Source of the DNA: Onthophagus taurus
Lineage: Eukaryota > Arthropoda > Insecta > Coleoptera > Scarabaeidae
DNA length: 64,000 nt
Direction: 5' to 3'
NCBI RefSeq assembly: GCF_036711975.1
Contig: NC_091973.1
Span: 6,138,001 to 6,202,000 of the forward strand
Positions 35,981 to 47,283 of the stretch are shown here, piece by piece; the stretch's first letter is position 1; each line of letters starts with the position of its first letter. The notes beneath the pieces were generated by a model that searched no databases, was not told where the DNA came from, and saw nothing but the letters and a program-made list of their open reading frames with translations. Position numbers and translations under genes: made by a program.

Positions 35981-36535
35981 ACCTCATTTTTTCTCCATAC
36001 AACAGTTTTCCAAAAAGAAAAATCTTTATTTTCGTGCTCTTTCGCAAATATTAATCTGATGTTGTCCTACTGATTTTACTTCCTGAGAATGTTTAAGCAC
36101 TATATTTCAAATTTCAAGAGGCCAAACACCTCTTTGTATAGACATTTCGAATAAAAAGCTAGATTTCCGTGCGAATAATAAAAAAAAGTCAAACTGTCAT
36201 AACTTCTACAAGAAATTGTTTGTAATTTTTACTTATGGCTGTCTTAATTTAGCGCTTAATTGGTTATTTTATGTTTTTATTTTTTATTTTTTATGAAGTT
36301 AAAACAGCGAATTATCGATGAATCACGATTAATTTCCTGAGAATCATGAATTAGTGATTCCATCGACATTTCAAACACTTAGTTATGCGGGTTTTAGGTA
36401 TTTAAGCAATTTAGTTGAAAACTGGGCGTTTATTTTTGATAATTTTTGTTGATATTCTCTTACATTTGGATTGCTAATAGATTTATTTCTGAGAATTTAT
36501 GAGTGATTAACTGCTTAAATGTCACGGAAGCGATG
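35981..36535. other. AT-rich intergenic stretch
   Basis: This may include more of the Tc1 remnants on either side, but I recognise no protein motif, gene or intact terminus. Confidence 0.25.
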
Positions 36536-36925
36536 TACAGTCAGTTCCAAAAGTCATCGTACACCAATGATTATTAATTAAAATAAAATAATTAATGATT
36601 TTTAAAATAGGATCATAAGTAAAAGTTTTTTTTATTTAGTAGTTATAATAGTTCATTTTAAACAGATTTATAAGTAAAAAACTCTTGAACGATGAAATCT
36701 GAGTAGTACTAGTACTTCGTAGGTCCTCCATTCGCTTTTAACACAACTTTCAATCTCCTCGGCATTGATTGCACAAACTTTTTAGTATAAAAAATCGGAA
36801 TTTTTCCCCATTCTGCTTGCAATGTAACTTTTAACGATTCCTTACTACCAATGTTGTGTTTTCTAAGTGCTTTTTCTAAATAATACCACACGTGATCTAT
36901 GGGGTTAATATCTGGTTAATTTACA
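36536..36925 (-). mobile_element. Second Tc1-like transposon remnant
   Basis: A terminus-like sequence TACAGTCAGTTCCAAAAGTC at 36536 is followed, on the minus strand, by the C-terminal part of a transposase at about 36920-36709. It reads PDINPIDHVWYYLEKALRKH, then NIGSKESLKVTLQAEWGKIP and FVQSMPRRLKVVLKANGGPT, ending in a stop. PDINPIDHVW carries the final acidic residue of the catalytic triad. The rest of the element is missing, cut off by LINE sequence at about 36925. Confidence 0.65.
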
Positions 36926-37221
36926 CTTTATGTAGATTTAAAGAATTATTTGTCTTTCGTACTGTAGCACGCAGTGAGGTGGCTGCAGTTATATCAGGTA
37001 TTCATTCTGGTGCTGTGGGAAGTGATTTTCTTGGTATAAACACAATTAAGATGTCATGTCCATATTTATTAGATATTATAACGCATATTATTAACACTTG
37101 TCTCCTAGAATCGGTTTTCCATGATTGCTGGAAGGATTCCATTGTGATTTCTTTGCCGAAAACCAGTGCTCTTGAGAGTTATACAGATTTTAGATCTGCA
37201 CTTACAGTTTCATTAACTTGA
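36926..37221 (+). mobile_element. LINE reverse transcriptase N-terminal fragment
   Basis: The plus-strand frame reads VARSEVAAVISGIHSGAVGS, then DFLGINTIKMSCPYLLDIIT and LLESVFHDCWKDSIVISLPK. This fits the start of non-LTR reverse transcriptases (V...I..I....A.G.DG.....K....L...I..I.N.......FP..WK.S.V.PI.K). It is truncated at both sides and unrelated in orientation to its neighbours. Confidence 0.6.
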
Positions 37222-38293
37222 TTTTGAAGGCTCAAAGATTTGCAATAATTTCTTCTCTAATGCTAATTTTTAATATTTCCGGTATCTACAAACTTTTTAA
37301 TTATGTACTTTTGGGTTGGGTCAAAAAAATCAAATTATATAATTTTTTTTAATTTTTATAATATTAATGTAATATTTGTTTTTGTAATATTGTGATGACG
37401 ATAAATTTAAAGTGTTTATGTCCCATTAAAGTGTTTATTTTAGTGCTCAGTTAGCGATGACGTAGCCACCTTATGCAATTGTGCAACGTTATTTATAAAA
37501 TTTTATTTATGATAACTTGTTTACAAAATATGATTGAATTTTTTGATTACAAAATAATGACAACATAACGTTTAAGGTAACTATTTATCTCGGATTTTTT
37601 TATTTTATTTTATTAAAGTAAAACTCGTGTTTGGATTCGGATTACGTTTTGAAAATATTCCAAGATTTTATTTAAGTTCATTGCCTTCGACGTTTTACGA
37701 CGCATTTTATATATTCGTATATATAAATTTAAATGGAAATCAGAAATCATAGATATATATATCGAATGTTCTAGAAATATAATTAAACAAGTGGAGTCCT
37801 CTATTGGTAGAGATTGATATAAACATAAATAAATACGGGACGCTTTCTCCCCACCATTGAATAGAATGCGGATGACGTCACGACGACCATTCTACATTTT
37901 CGTTGATCGTAGAGCTAACGTAACCTTGAGGTTGTATTCCTACATCCCGTGATCCCGTACGAGTGTTTACATAAAGAAATTTCGTTTTATTTGGTGGTCA
38001 ATTATAAATAAAAAGGCGTTTCGTTGAATAAAAAGGTGTCGCTTAACGATATCGTTATCGCGAATTAAAAAAAAGTGTTTGGAAAGATTATTAAAGTGAA
38101 TTGTTTACATGGTACTAGTTATCTGGCGTAACGTTTAGAGGCGGCATAACACCCAAACAACATTGTGACATTATAACTTGGCAGTCAATCGACGACCGTC
38201 GAAAAAGAAGGGTACATAATATATAATACGAGATTAATACTGTGCGTTTGTTTACAAAACAGTGGAATAAAAAATAAATATTTTTTTGGTGTG
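37222..38293. promoter_or_regulatory. Presumed promoter and 5' UTR of the FRAT-like gene
   Basis: The first half is AT-rich with nothing recognised. From about 37840 the sequence has more GC and CpG (GCGGATGACGTCACGACGAC, with a CRE-like TGACGTCA at 37873). It leads into the open frame at 38294, so it is the likely promoter and leader. There is a palindromic run, TATATATATCG, near 37750. The transcription start cannot be placed exactly. Confidence 0.35.
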
Positions 38294-38770
38294 ATGTTGA
38301 TAATGCCATCAGCAAATATGAGAAATTCGAACGCCTCAACCGGTTCGGTACCAGTAAAAGCACCCGAATTTACGATTAGTGCTAAGGACGTGGAAGGTTT
38401 AGTGTTGGAGATCAAGGAAAATTTGAGAGTATCCACAACGATGAAAGCCATACCATGTAGTCATTTATCGAGAAAATCATCTAGAGCATCCCCGTATCGT
38501 GTACCGAATAGAATTATTTGCCCATGCGAAAATAGCAACAACACCATCTCATCTACCGTGTGCGAATGTGGTAGGAAATTAAAACGTAAACCTGCCCAAG
38601 ATAACCAAGAAGATCCATATGAACTACTTCAAAGGTTGTTACGTGATGGTAGTTTAGTGAACGAAGCGGTGCGACGCGTACAGCTTGGATTGTCTCCGAA
38701 ACAACGTTATTTTTATGAATCCGACGATGATACGAGCCCAATGTTACGTTTGTGTGCACAGGAGAACTGA
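38294..38770 (+). CDS. Small protein with a FRAT/GBP-like GSK3-binding helix
   Basis: A single open exon encodes 158 residues. Near the C-terminus (about residues 106-128) is EDPYELLQRLLRDGSLVNEA followed by VRR. This closely follows the GSK3-binding helix of vertebrate FRAT/GBP proteins (pattern DPxxLLQxLVxxGxLIxEAVRR), which dock on GSK3 and compete with Axin. The rest is not recognised: a Ser-rich N-terminus, an acidic/hydrophobic stretch at about 31-45 (KDVEGLVLEIKENL), a basic Ser-rich segment, and two CxC pairs (CPC at 76-78, CEC at 90-92). There is no signal peptide or membrane segment. The start ATG is at 38294, with further in-frame ATGs at 38306 and 38321; an AATAAA follows at 38791. 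The motif match is seen directly, while the function is inferred. Upstream coding exons are possible, but no splice site is needed. Confidence 0.6.
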   Translation: MLIMPSANMRNSNASTGSVPVKAPEFTISAKDVEGLVLEIKENLRVSTTMKAIPCSHLSRKSSRASPYRVPNRIICPCENSNNTISSTVCECGRKLKRKPAQDNQEDPYELLQRLLRDGSLVNEAVRRVQLGLSPKQRYFYESDDDTSPMLRLCAQEN

Positions 38771-38790
38771 GTCCCATAACAAAAAATAAT

Positions 38791-38796
38791 AATAAA
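38791..38796 (+). promoter_or_regulatory. Polyadenylation signal of the FRAT-like gene
   Basis: AATAAA lies 21 bases after the stop codon. This is close, so a later signal may be used; the flanking AAT repeats make the exact one uncertain. Confidence 0.4.
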
Positions 38797-39916
38797 ACTT
38801 AATTGGGATTATTATTTATTTCTCGATGTTCCTCTAGTTAGCGTATGGAAGCACGTGTGGTTGACGTGTGTGTTGCGTTTCGTTTTATTATTATTATTAT
38901 TATTTCGAGTTTTATTTTATTTTGAAAAACATTTTTGCTCCGAAAGGAGTTACTAAGTATTATACGCTTAGGACTATGGATTCTACGCTTAGGACGTTCG
39001 TTCGATGTAAAAAAAAAATTAAGAAAAAGAGTATTGATTGACAAATCTCTTGTTTATCGGTTTTAAGACTACATTTTGTTTTGTATATAAGTTTATTTTG
39101 ATTTATTTGCGCATGCGCCAGAACAAACCCAATAGATTTGTTTTGTTTTATTTCCATTCTTTTTATTTCTTTCAAAAACACCGATAAACGCGACATTTGT
39201 CCATGATTTTCTTTAAACAGTTGTTCGTATAGTTCGACTTCGTTATCTGTGATTGCCGAATACGGTCCGCGACCGAAAAGAAAACGTCCCTCATGTATAC
39301 GAGGTGCGGACCACGGATTCGAATTCAAAAAATAAAAAAAAAAAACAAAAAAATTATTTAAAGAGAAAACCGGGTTTCGATTTTTAAATCAACCTGGCAT
39401 TAGTTAGTAAAAATAAAGTTTTTTTTTTAATTCAGACACCTCCAGGTCATTTAACTTAAGTTTCGTTGCTGATGCAATAATTGCGTTTACGTTTTTAATA
39501 CTGTTCTTTGATGCCTATGGCATTATTTTGTAATAATAACCAAAATAACGAGAATAAAAACCTATTTTGTGCGAAACTTTTTTTTTATTTAAAACCTAAA
39601 AATTTCATGATGTTTAACTATTCTTAAATGTTTAGATGTTTAATTAATTAAAGAGAAGATGATTTGATATAAAAAGTTTTAATCCTCTAATTACAACCCG
39701 TGTATTTGAATAACTTTTTTTCCACGGTGGGTGCATGGATCTTACACATCCCATTTGGAGAATTCTGCAGCCACATATTTCATTAATTGAAGTTAAAAGT
39801 GTCAAGGGTAGGGCTGATATGACGATAACATCGTATGTACTCAAAAAATCTAAGAATATTTTAGTCATGTGAAATTAATTCAAGATGAAAATAAAAAATC
39901 TGAAATTATTATATTC
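38797..39916. other. Possible 3' UTR and intergenic sequence
   Basis: Mixed AT-rich sequence. Minus-strand frames at 38960-39328 and 39644-39868 are open, but show no known motif and have runs of Phe and Leu typical of translated AT-rich sequence. The first begins with a plausible stretch (MNSNPWSAPRIHEGRFLFGR), noted separately. No transposon end was seen before 39917. Confidence 0.3.
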
Positions 39917-42900
39917 TACAGGGTGAGTTATTAGTATTCCGGCGGTCGATAGTTACTAAACCGTTTGAAAAACAAAACTATGACTCATCACATTCTATTA
40001 CGTAAAATTATTTTTACTTATACATACTTTTTTCTTAAGTTTTTTAAATGGAACACCTTGTATATTGTGTGCTAGTTGAATTGCTCATCAAGTTTCCTTT
40101 AATTAATGATGAGTATATCATATGTCTAACTTTAATAGTTTTCCTGATATTTAGAATTAAAAAGAAATGTGTAATAAAATGTGTCAAAAACGACATTTTT
40201 GCTGATTTTGCCTTGAAACTAAGTCAGACAATAGTCAAAGCCAGTAGGTAGATGATAGTATTCAAAGATATTAGATACACTATACAGGCTGTTTATAAAG
40301 CTTAGTTACTTTTGATGTTTTTCAAATGGCTTTTTCTTAAGTTTTTTAAATGGAACACTCTGTATTTTAATAATAATAATAATAATAGTTTATTGGCACA
40401 ACAATACAATATAGGTAATACATTAAAATAACTAAGTATAGAGTTTGCCAAAGGATATTTCCATCAGTAAGCCAAATTATGGCGTCCTGGTCTTCCTGGA
40501 AATCCCATACACAAAAAAAAAAGAAATATATAAAAAAAAAACAAAATAAAGTAATAACAAATTAAAATTAAATTCAACCTGAAACAATTATCGTGGCCGA
40601 TAAGTAAAAAACAAAAAAAATATAAAAAATGAACGGCCTAAACAAATAAAAATTAATATATGTCCCTAACAAACTAAAAAGAAAAAATATATATATATAT
40701 ACTAATTCGAGTTGAAGGTAGAACGACGCGCTAGTCATTAAGCAATTTAAAACGCAGAGACTCTTTAAAAATGCGAAACGATGGTTGAGCAAAAAGCAGA
40801 CTGTACTTATTCAAAATACATGCCGCGTTATAACTAAAAGACCTCTTGAACAATTGGGTACGGTGACGAGGAATGTCAATGAGGTCCTTACGCCGTACAT
40901 TAATATTATGAATGTCCGTTCTGTAAGTAATTTTGTTGGTGAGGTAAGGTGGTAGCTTACTTGACACAACTTTATAAAGAAAACAACCAAAATGTAACCG
41001 ACGACGACTTGACATACTCAGCCACTTCAACTCCCCCAGCTTATACGATACTCTCTGACGTCGGCGTATACCAAATATAAAACGAATACAAGAATTCTGA
41101 ACTACCTGAATACGTCGCGCATCATCAGTCAACAGGCAGTGGCCGTAAATTGTGTCACAGTATGTAAAGTTGAAAGATTCTTTTTAATATCGGCGTTCAA
41201 GACTTGCCTATGAGCAAACAGCATTTTCAATTTTGTGTAAGCACGCCTGATCAGTTCACTTGTGTTACGTGTAAACCTTAAGCTGTCGTCAATGTAAAGA
41301 CCAAGATCCTTGACACAGACCTTCCTCTCCAATTCAATTCCATCTATAAAGATATGGGCCATATTGCTGACAAGCGCTTTGGATTCCCTACCCCCGAATA
41401 CCATATAGACCGATTTATCCCCATTTAACAAAAGACCATGTTTCTTAGTAATATTTAAAAATTTATTTAGATCATTGTTTACATCTGCAACAGACTCTAG
41501 CACATTATTTGAGCTAAAGCTGTGGTAAAGTTGTGTGTCATCCGCATAGATATGAAATTTTGAGCAAAAGCGGTCAAAGATCAACATTTGAGACGTATAG
41601 ATAGTGAACAAAAGGGGACCCAATGTAGAGCCCCGCGGCACACCAGACCTCAATACGGCAGGATCCGACGTATATTGTACACGTATATTGTGTGCTAGTT
41701 GAATTGCTCATCAAGTTTCCTTTACTTAATGATGAGTATGTCATATGTCTAACTTTAATAGTTTTCCTGATATTTAGAATTAAAAAAAAAAGTGTAATAA
41801 AATATGTCAAAAACGACATTTTTGCTGATTTTGCCTTGAAACTACGTCAGACAATAGTCAAAGCCAGTAGGTAGATGATAGTAATCAAAGATATTAGATA
41901 CACTATACAGGCTGTTTATAAAGCTTAGTTACTTTTGATGTTTTTCAAATGGCTTTTTTTTAAGTTTTTTAAATGGAACATCTTGTATATTGTGTGCTAG
42001 TTGAATTGCTCATCAAGTTCCCTTTAATTAATGATAAGTATGTCATATGTCTAACTTTAATAGTTTTCCTGATATTTAGAATTTAAAGAAAAATGTGTAA
42101 TAAAATATGTCAAAAACGACATTTTTGCTGATTTTGCCTTGAAACTACGTCAGACAATGGTCAAAGCCAGTAGGTAGATGATAGTATTCAAAGATATTAG
42201 ATACACTATACAGGATATTTATAAAGTTTAGTTACTTTTTATGTTTTTCAAATTGCGTTTTCTTAAGTTTTTTAATTGGAACACCTGTATATTGTGTGCT
42301 AGTTGAATTGCTCATCAAGTTCCCTTTAATTAATGATAAGTATGTCATATATATAACTTTAATAGTTTTCCTGATATTTAGAATTTAAAGAAAAATGTGT
42401 AATAAAATCTCATTATTGTACTTAGAAAAGTGACAGAATGTAATATATTCTGTCCTTTTTTTTGTTCTTTCTTTTTTGTTTGTCTGTTATTTCTAAATCA
42501 GTAATATTATATTAAAATACAACTTTAAAAAAAAAATTTTAATAATTAATAATCAATACGTGATAAAAATACAAAAAATACAATTAAATGGCAGAACAAT
42601 AAATCCCTTTCTTAATTACTAAATTATTTGAAGGAAATGCAGCAACAAACTATAAACAATTACTAAACGTAGCTCAATAAGTAGGTATTAATTTAATTAA
42701 TATTTAGAAGTTGTTCAAAATGCCGCCCATTTTCTCTTCTACAAGCATTAATGCGCTGTATAAAAGATTTTGAAGTGTCTCTTAACATGTGCATCTTATT
42801 TTCTCTAAAGTTGTAAATTATATGGCAGAACAATTGCATATTTTATTACTCACATCTTTTTATGGCAGCAAAATTATTTTAAATTATAAAATATTAATCA

Positions 42901-43336
42901 AATAATAAAAGGAAGAAGAAAAAAACTCGCTGTATAGCGTATCTAATATCTTTGGATACTATCATTTACCTACAGGCTTTGACTATTATCTGACATAGCT
43001 TCAAGACAAAATTGGAAAAAATGTCGTTTTTACACCGTTTTTAAAAAGATGCTGCAATGGACACATTTTGGAAAAACAATTGAATATCTTAAAAACTATG
43101 AACATTATGAGTTAGTAACACACACGGCTGTATAAACAAATTTTCCTATTCATAACATGATAAAATATACAGGGTGTTCCATTAAAAAAAAAATGCATAC
43201 TCTCCGTTACGCCTACATGGAACAACCTGTATAAGTGAAAATATTTTACGTAGTAGAAAGTGGTGAGTCAAACAACTTTTGTAGAAAACATTTTTTTCTT
43301 TCTCAAACGGTTTAACAATTATCTCACCCTGTATAA
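39917..43336. mobile_element. Large fold-back element with internal repeats, interrupted by a LINE
   Basis: The left end (ACAGGGTGAGTTATTAGTAT, later TACTAAACCGTTTGAAAAAC) is matched in reverse at the right (CTCAAACGGTTTAACAATTA, then TCTCACCCTGTATAAT). The ends are about 110 bases long. Inside are direct repeats of about 300 bases, starting with ATTGTGTGCTAGTTGAATTG (near 40058, 41690, 41990 and 42292) and each ending in an ACAGG(C/A)TGTTTATAAA phrase. A reversed partial unit lies at 42933-43050. The interior has no transposase. The unit between the first and second repeats is interrupted by the LINE at 40364-41680. Confidence 0.65.
40364..41680 (-). mobile_element. 5'-truncated jockey/CR1-like LINE
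   Basis: The minus strand encodes the second half of a reverse transcriptase: GVPRGSTLGPLLFTIYTSQM, then FHIYADDTQLYHSF with the catalytic YADD, then KHGLLLNGDKSVYMVFGG and VKDLGLYIDDSLRFTRNTSE. A frameshift at about 41130 is followed by LLTDDARRIQVVQNSCIRFI, FGIRRRQRVSYKLGELKWLS, and a stop at 40731. The 3' end is a TAATAATAATAATAATA-type tail near 40370 (plus strand), as in elements with microsatellite tails. The 5' truncation, single frameshift and tail suggest a fairly recent insertion by target-primed reverse transcription. Confidence 0.78.
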
Positions 43337-43450
43337 TAATACTCAGAATGGCGTGGATGTAATTGATAGAATAAGGCAGTGGCCATTGGTTTTGTTCTTC
43401 GGCATACTGAATGTATCAATTTCCAACAACCTCAAACGGTTTCGACTAGT
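43337..43450 (+). mobile_element. piggyBac transposase scrap
   Basis: The plus-strand frame at about 43335-43446 reads NTQNGVDVIDRI, then RQWPLVLFFGILNVSISN. This fits the piggyBac DDE signature (TKGGVDxxD....RRWP...F...L...GINS) with internal sequence missing. It is a short fragment next to the fold-back element, and no terminal repeats were found. Confidence 0.5.
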
Positions 43451-43960
43451 AGTCAAAGGTGCAATTACCTTTGGCAAATCTGTTTGGAGTATACAAATCC
43501 ATGTTGCATCGACTGCGCAGAGAATTTTGTTTATGTTGTTTGACCATCTAACTTTTGTGCATGGACTGTATGCAGGATGTTTCTAAATTGATGCGAAAGA
43601 TTTCAACAGGTGATTTTTCAGCGAAAATTAAGGGGTGCCTTTCATATAACATTTTCTCCTCCCAGTTATAGCCCTCTAAAATTAAGGGAAGAAATCTACC
43701 ACTTTCTTATCCATAAAATAATGCTGAGATCAATTTGACACAAAATAAGACGGACTAACAGTAGAATACAATAAATTTAATGTTTTATTGTGTTATTGTG
43801 ACAGGAATAAGCATCAAACTTTGGATCTCAGGGACCCAACCCGTCGAACAGTGTGATTTTTAGCCACCCGTTAACTGCAGGATTAAAAAAACCTCATTTT
43901 GTCATCGCGAATCAATATGACAGAAGCGATAAAACGTTAATAATCAAGCGGTTTCAACAT
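43451..43960. other. Intergenic stretch after the piggyBac scrap
   Basis: This may continue the piggyBac remnant (43450-43590 is open on the plus strand without further recognisable motif). There is no gene or clear repeat end. Confidence 0.25.
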
Positions 43961-44345
43961 AACCAAATGAAATCATAGATTCTCCGTTCTAAGTTTAGCC
44001 GGGGTTGCTGGTGATCGTAGAGCAACCCCTGCTAAACTTTGAGCGGAGAATCTATGATCTCATCTGGTTATGATGAAAATATACGATTTTGAATATAATT
44101 GATGAGTGCAAAAGTTATTATATGCTGCAGTTGATAAGTTTTGGAGTTATTATTCGTGTGGCATGAATTGGAATTATCAGGCGAAATCATATATTTTCAC
44201 AATAATCAGATGAGATTGCAGATTCTCCGTTTTAAGTTTATTCGAGGTTGAAAAATTATCATACGCTGCAGTTGATAACTTTTGGGTCTATATGGCATAA
44301 ATTGGAAAGCCATATATTTTCACCATAATTAGATGAAATCTAAAT
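43961..44345. repeat. Near-perfect hairpin plus a decayed second copy
   Basis: Arms of about 55 bases (AATGAAATCATAGATTCTCC to CCGGGGTTGCT, then AGCAACCCCTGCTAAAC to GGAGAATCTATGATCTCATC) surround a short loop (GGTGATCGTAG). Together they span about 43961-44078. A partial, more diverged copy of the same arm (GATTCTCCGTTTTAAGTTTA) lies at 44219-44250. It could be a small fold-back transposon; no target duplication was established. Confidence 0.6.
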
Positions 44346-45302
44346 TTAGCCAAATATGTTGAGCAAAAAACATTTCAAGTTCTCAAGTTGAAAAAAAAAA
44401 ACATAATTCTCGAAATAATCGTTGTTGATGTTTTTAAATAATACAATATGTAATAAATGGAACATAAAAACCATAGGAAGCAAGAATTAGTAATAAAAAA
44501 TAGTTGATAACGAGCCTAAAAAGCATAATCGATAAACAATTTGAACGATTTTCTAACAATTGTATTGTTACATACCAAATTCGTTGTTAAAATCGTGCAT
44601 AAAATAAAATTATAATTCCTATTGTTTTGCGGTCAAAATTTCCATTAAGCATTTCTAAACATAAACATCGCCTATATTCGAAAATTGTCTACTATATATT
44701 TACGCGATAAAATTCGAAAACAACCGTTGTTTTTGTTGTTATCACACATGGAGTGAGTAAACAACACCCGAAAGCCACGAAAATTAGATAACCAAGATAA
44801 ACACAAACAATGTGTGTTTAGATGAGTGTATTGTGAAAAGAGAAAGAATTTAGATCGTGTAAAATGGATTACAAGCTCGCACGTGTCTCCTTGCTAATTT
44901 TCTCGCGGCGCAATATTTTTACAACTTCAAACGTGTATACTGCGTTCTACAAAAACGAGAGCGCGACGTAAAATCGGTTTTATAATAAAAAAAACTTGAA
45001 AAGTTTAATTGCAATCTTACGAAATTTTTTAATTTGTTTGTAAATAATCTTATCAAATACTCCATGCAGTTATATTTTCAAATTATGTAACGAGTTACTA
45101 CGCCTTTACGTTTTTACTACGTTTCTATCATTATCTCCATAATTTATTGCGCATCAAAAAAATTCTATTCAATTTACAATTTTTATAACAAATTTTGTTT
45201 GAAAACTTGACATTGATTTTAAAACAATCACCGATTTCTATCTAATTAAAAAAAATATTTATCAATCATCTTAATCTTATTTATTTATTTTTTTTTTTTA
45301 GA
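44346..45302. promoter_or_regulatory. Presumed PEPD promoter and 5' UTR intron
   Basis: A poly-T tract ending in AG (45300-45301) directly precedes the PEPD start codon and looks like a splice acceptor, so a non-coding first exon probably lies upstream. A CpG-richer patch at about 44860-44960 (ACAAGCTCGCACGTGTCTCC, TCTCGCGGCGCAAT) is the best candidate for promoter and leader. It contains an E-box CACGTG. The donor site was not fixed. Confidence 0.4.
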
Positions 45303-47267
45303 ATGTCAATAAAAAACACTCTCAATTTGGGTGATAACACTCATTCCGTTCCTTTGGAATTATTTGCGTTGAATAGAAGAAGATTGGTCGATCGATTGAG
45401 ATCCGTGGGCGTTGAAAAATGTTTGGTTTTGCTTCAAGGAGGTGATGAGGTTCCGTTTAACGATACTGACGTCACCGTTAACGTTTTTCGACAGGTATAG
45501 TTGCCAAATAAAAGTAAATACAAAAAAAATAGCCTCAAAGTCTCAAAACTTCTTGATGGTGACGTTGTAAAAACCTGTTACTCAACGGTCTCCGTTCAGC
45601 GACTTTCTAACTCTGCGCGCAACCTTTCTTTTTAAGCTTGGCACGAAGTACAAAATACAGAACAATGACCGTGAGGTTGTATCTGGGTTACTCAAAAAAA
45701 ATAAATAAATAAAAAAAGAATCAAGTTATAAAAAATTTCTTTTCGAATTAAATTTAAATAAACATATCATAACATTCTTAATTTTAATTAGATTGAGTAT
45801 ATGCAACCCAATATACATTAATTTTAGGAATCATATTTTATGTGGGCATTTGGAGTTCTTGAGCCAGGAGTTTATGGAACCGTCGATATCTCCACGGGAA
45901 AATCAACCCTTTTTATTCCCCGCCTTCCCGAAAGTTACGCAATTTGGATGGGACCTTTATTAACACTACAAGATTTCAAAAATAAATACCAAGTCGATGA
46001 ATGCTTCTATCTCGACGAGATAGTTCAAAAAATTCAAGAAAAACAACCCGATCAACTCTTAACTTTGGTAATAACTCACACAAAAATAAAAAAAATTTAA
46101 CTTTTAATCACATTTTCTAGAAAGGAATTAATTCTGATAGCGGTTTCGAAGCGGTTGAGGCAAAATTCGATGGGATTGATAAATTTAAAGTAAACAACAC
46201 GATTCTTTTTAATGAAATCGCCGAATTGTATGTAATTTTTTATATTAAAAGACCACAAATTTAATAATATAATTAATTTTTAATTAATTTTTAGGCGTGT
46301 TTTTAAAACAAATCTTGAATTAGAAGTTCTTCGTTACGTAGCAAAAGCTTCGTCGGAAGCTCACCGCAAAGTAATGCGTTACGTAAAGCCGGGTCGAAGT
46401 GAATATCAATGTGAATCACAATTTATGAATCATTGTTACGCCGAAAGAGGTTGCAGACATGTTTCGTACACTTGTATTTGCGGTGCGGGTCAAAATGGCG
46501 CAATTTTGCATTATGGTCATGCCGCCGCCCCCAATGATGCTTTCATTAAAGACGGCGATATGTGTTTATTCGATATGGGTGGAAATTATTTTGGTTATGC
46601 GGCGGATATTACATGTTCTTATCCAGCAAATGGGAAGTTTACTGCCGATCAAAAATTAATTTATGAAGCCGTTTTAAAAGCCAATAAAGCTGTTCAAGGA
46701 GCTGCGAAACCCGGTGTTTCTTGGGTCGATATGCATTTATTATCCAGCCGCACGCTTTTGGAAGCGTTGAAAACGGGGGGAATTTTAAAAGGCGATGTCG
46801 ATGAAATGATGAAACATTCTTTGGGTTATTATTTTCAACCCCACGGTTTGGGACATCTTCTAGGTTTGGACGTTCACGACGTCGGGGGTTATTTACCCGG
46901 CCAACCCGAACGCCCGAGCCAAACGGGAATTAATAAATTAAGATTCGCCAGGATTTTGCAAAAAGGAATGTTTGTCACAATCGAGCCGGGTTGTTATTTC
47001 ATCGACCCACTTTTAGATCAAATCTTGGCGGACTCCAAATTATCGCAATTTGTCGTTCCGGAAGTTTTAAACCGCTTCCGTGGTTTTGGCGGCGTCAGAA
47101 TTGAAGACGACGTTTATATCGGCGAAAATGGAGTTGAAGATTATACTCGCGTCCCGAGAACGTTTGTTAATTAATTAAGTCTAATTATTTAAAATGATTT
47201 TTTTTATTGTTTTAGGGTTGAAGAAATCGAGAGATGGATGGCTGGGCTTGATGATGACAAATATTGA
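45303..47267 (+). CDS. PEPD: Xaa-Pro dipeptidase (prolidase)
   Basis: Cytosolic metallopeptidase that splits dipeptides ending in proline or hydroxyproline. Five coding exons with agreeing phases: 45303-45494, 45828-46067, 46121-46227, 46295-47161 and 47216-47267, 485 residues (human about 493). The N-terminal domain reads [20 protein letters not shown], then [20 protein letters not shown] and [20 protein letters not shown]. The pita-bread catalytic domain has the five metal ligands: two Asp in [19 protein letters not shown], His in [19 protein letters not shown], Glu in [10 protein letters not shown] and Glu in [13 protein letters not shown]. The catalytic-region histidine in [11 protein letters not shown] is also kept. 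The last exon encodes [16 protein letters not shown]. It is intact. A tandem array and a decayed partial copy of this gene follow it. Confidence 0.96.
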
Positions 47268-47283
47268 TTGTCTTATTCAAAGT

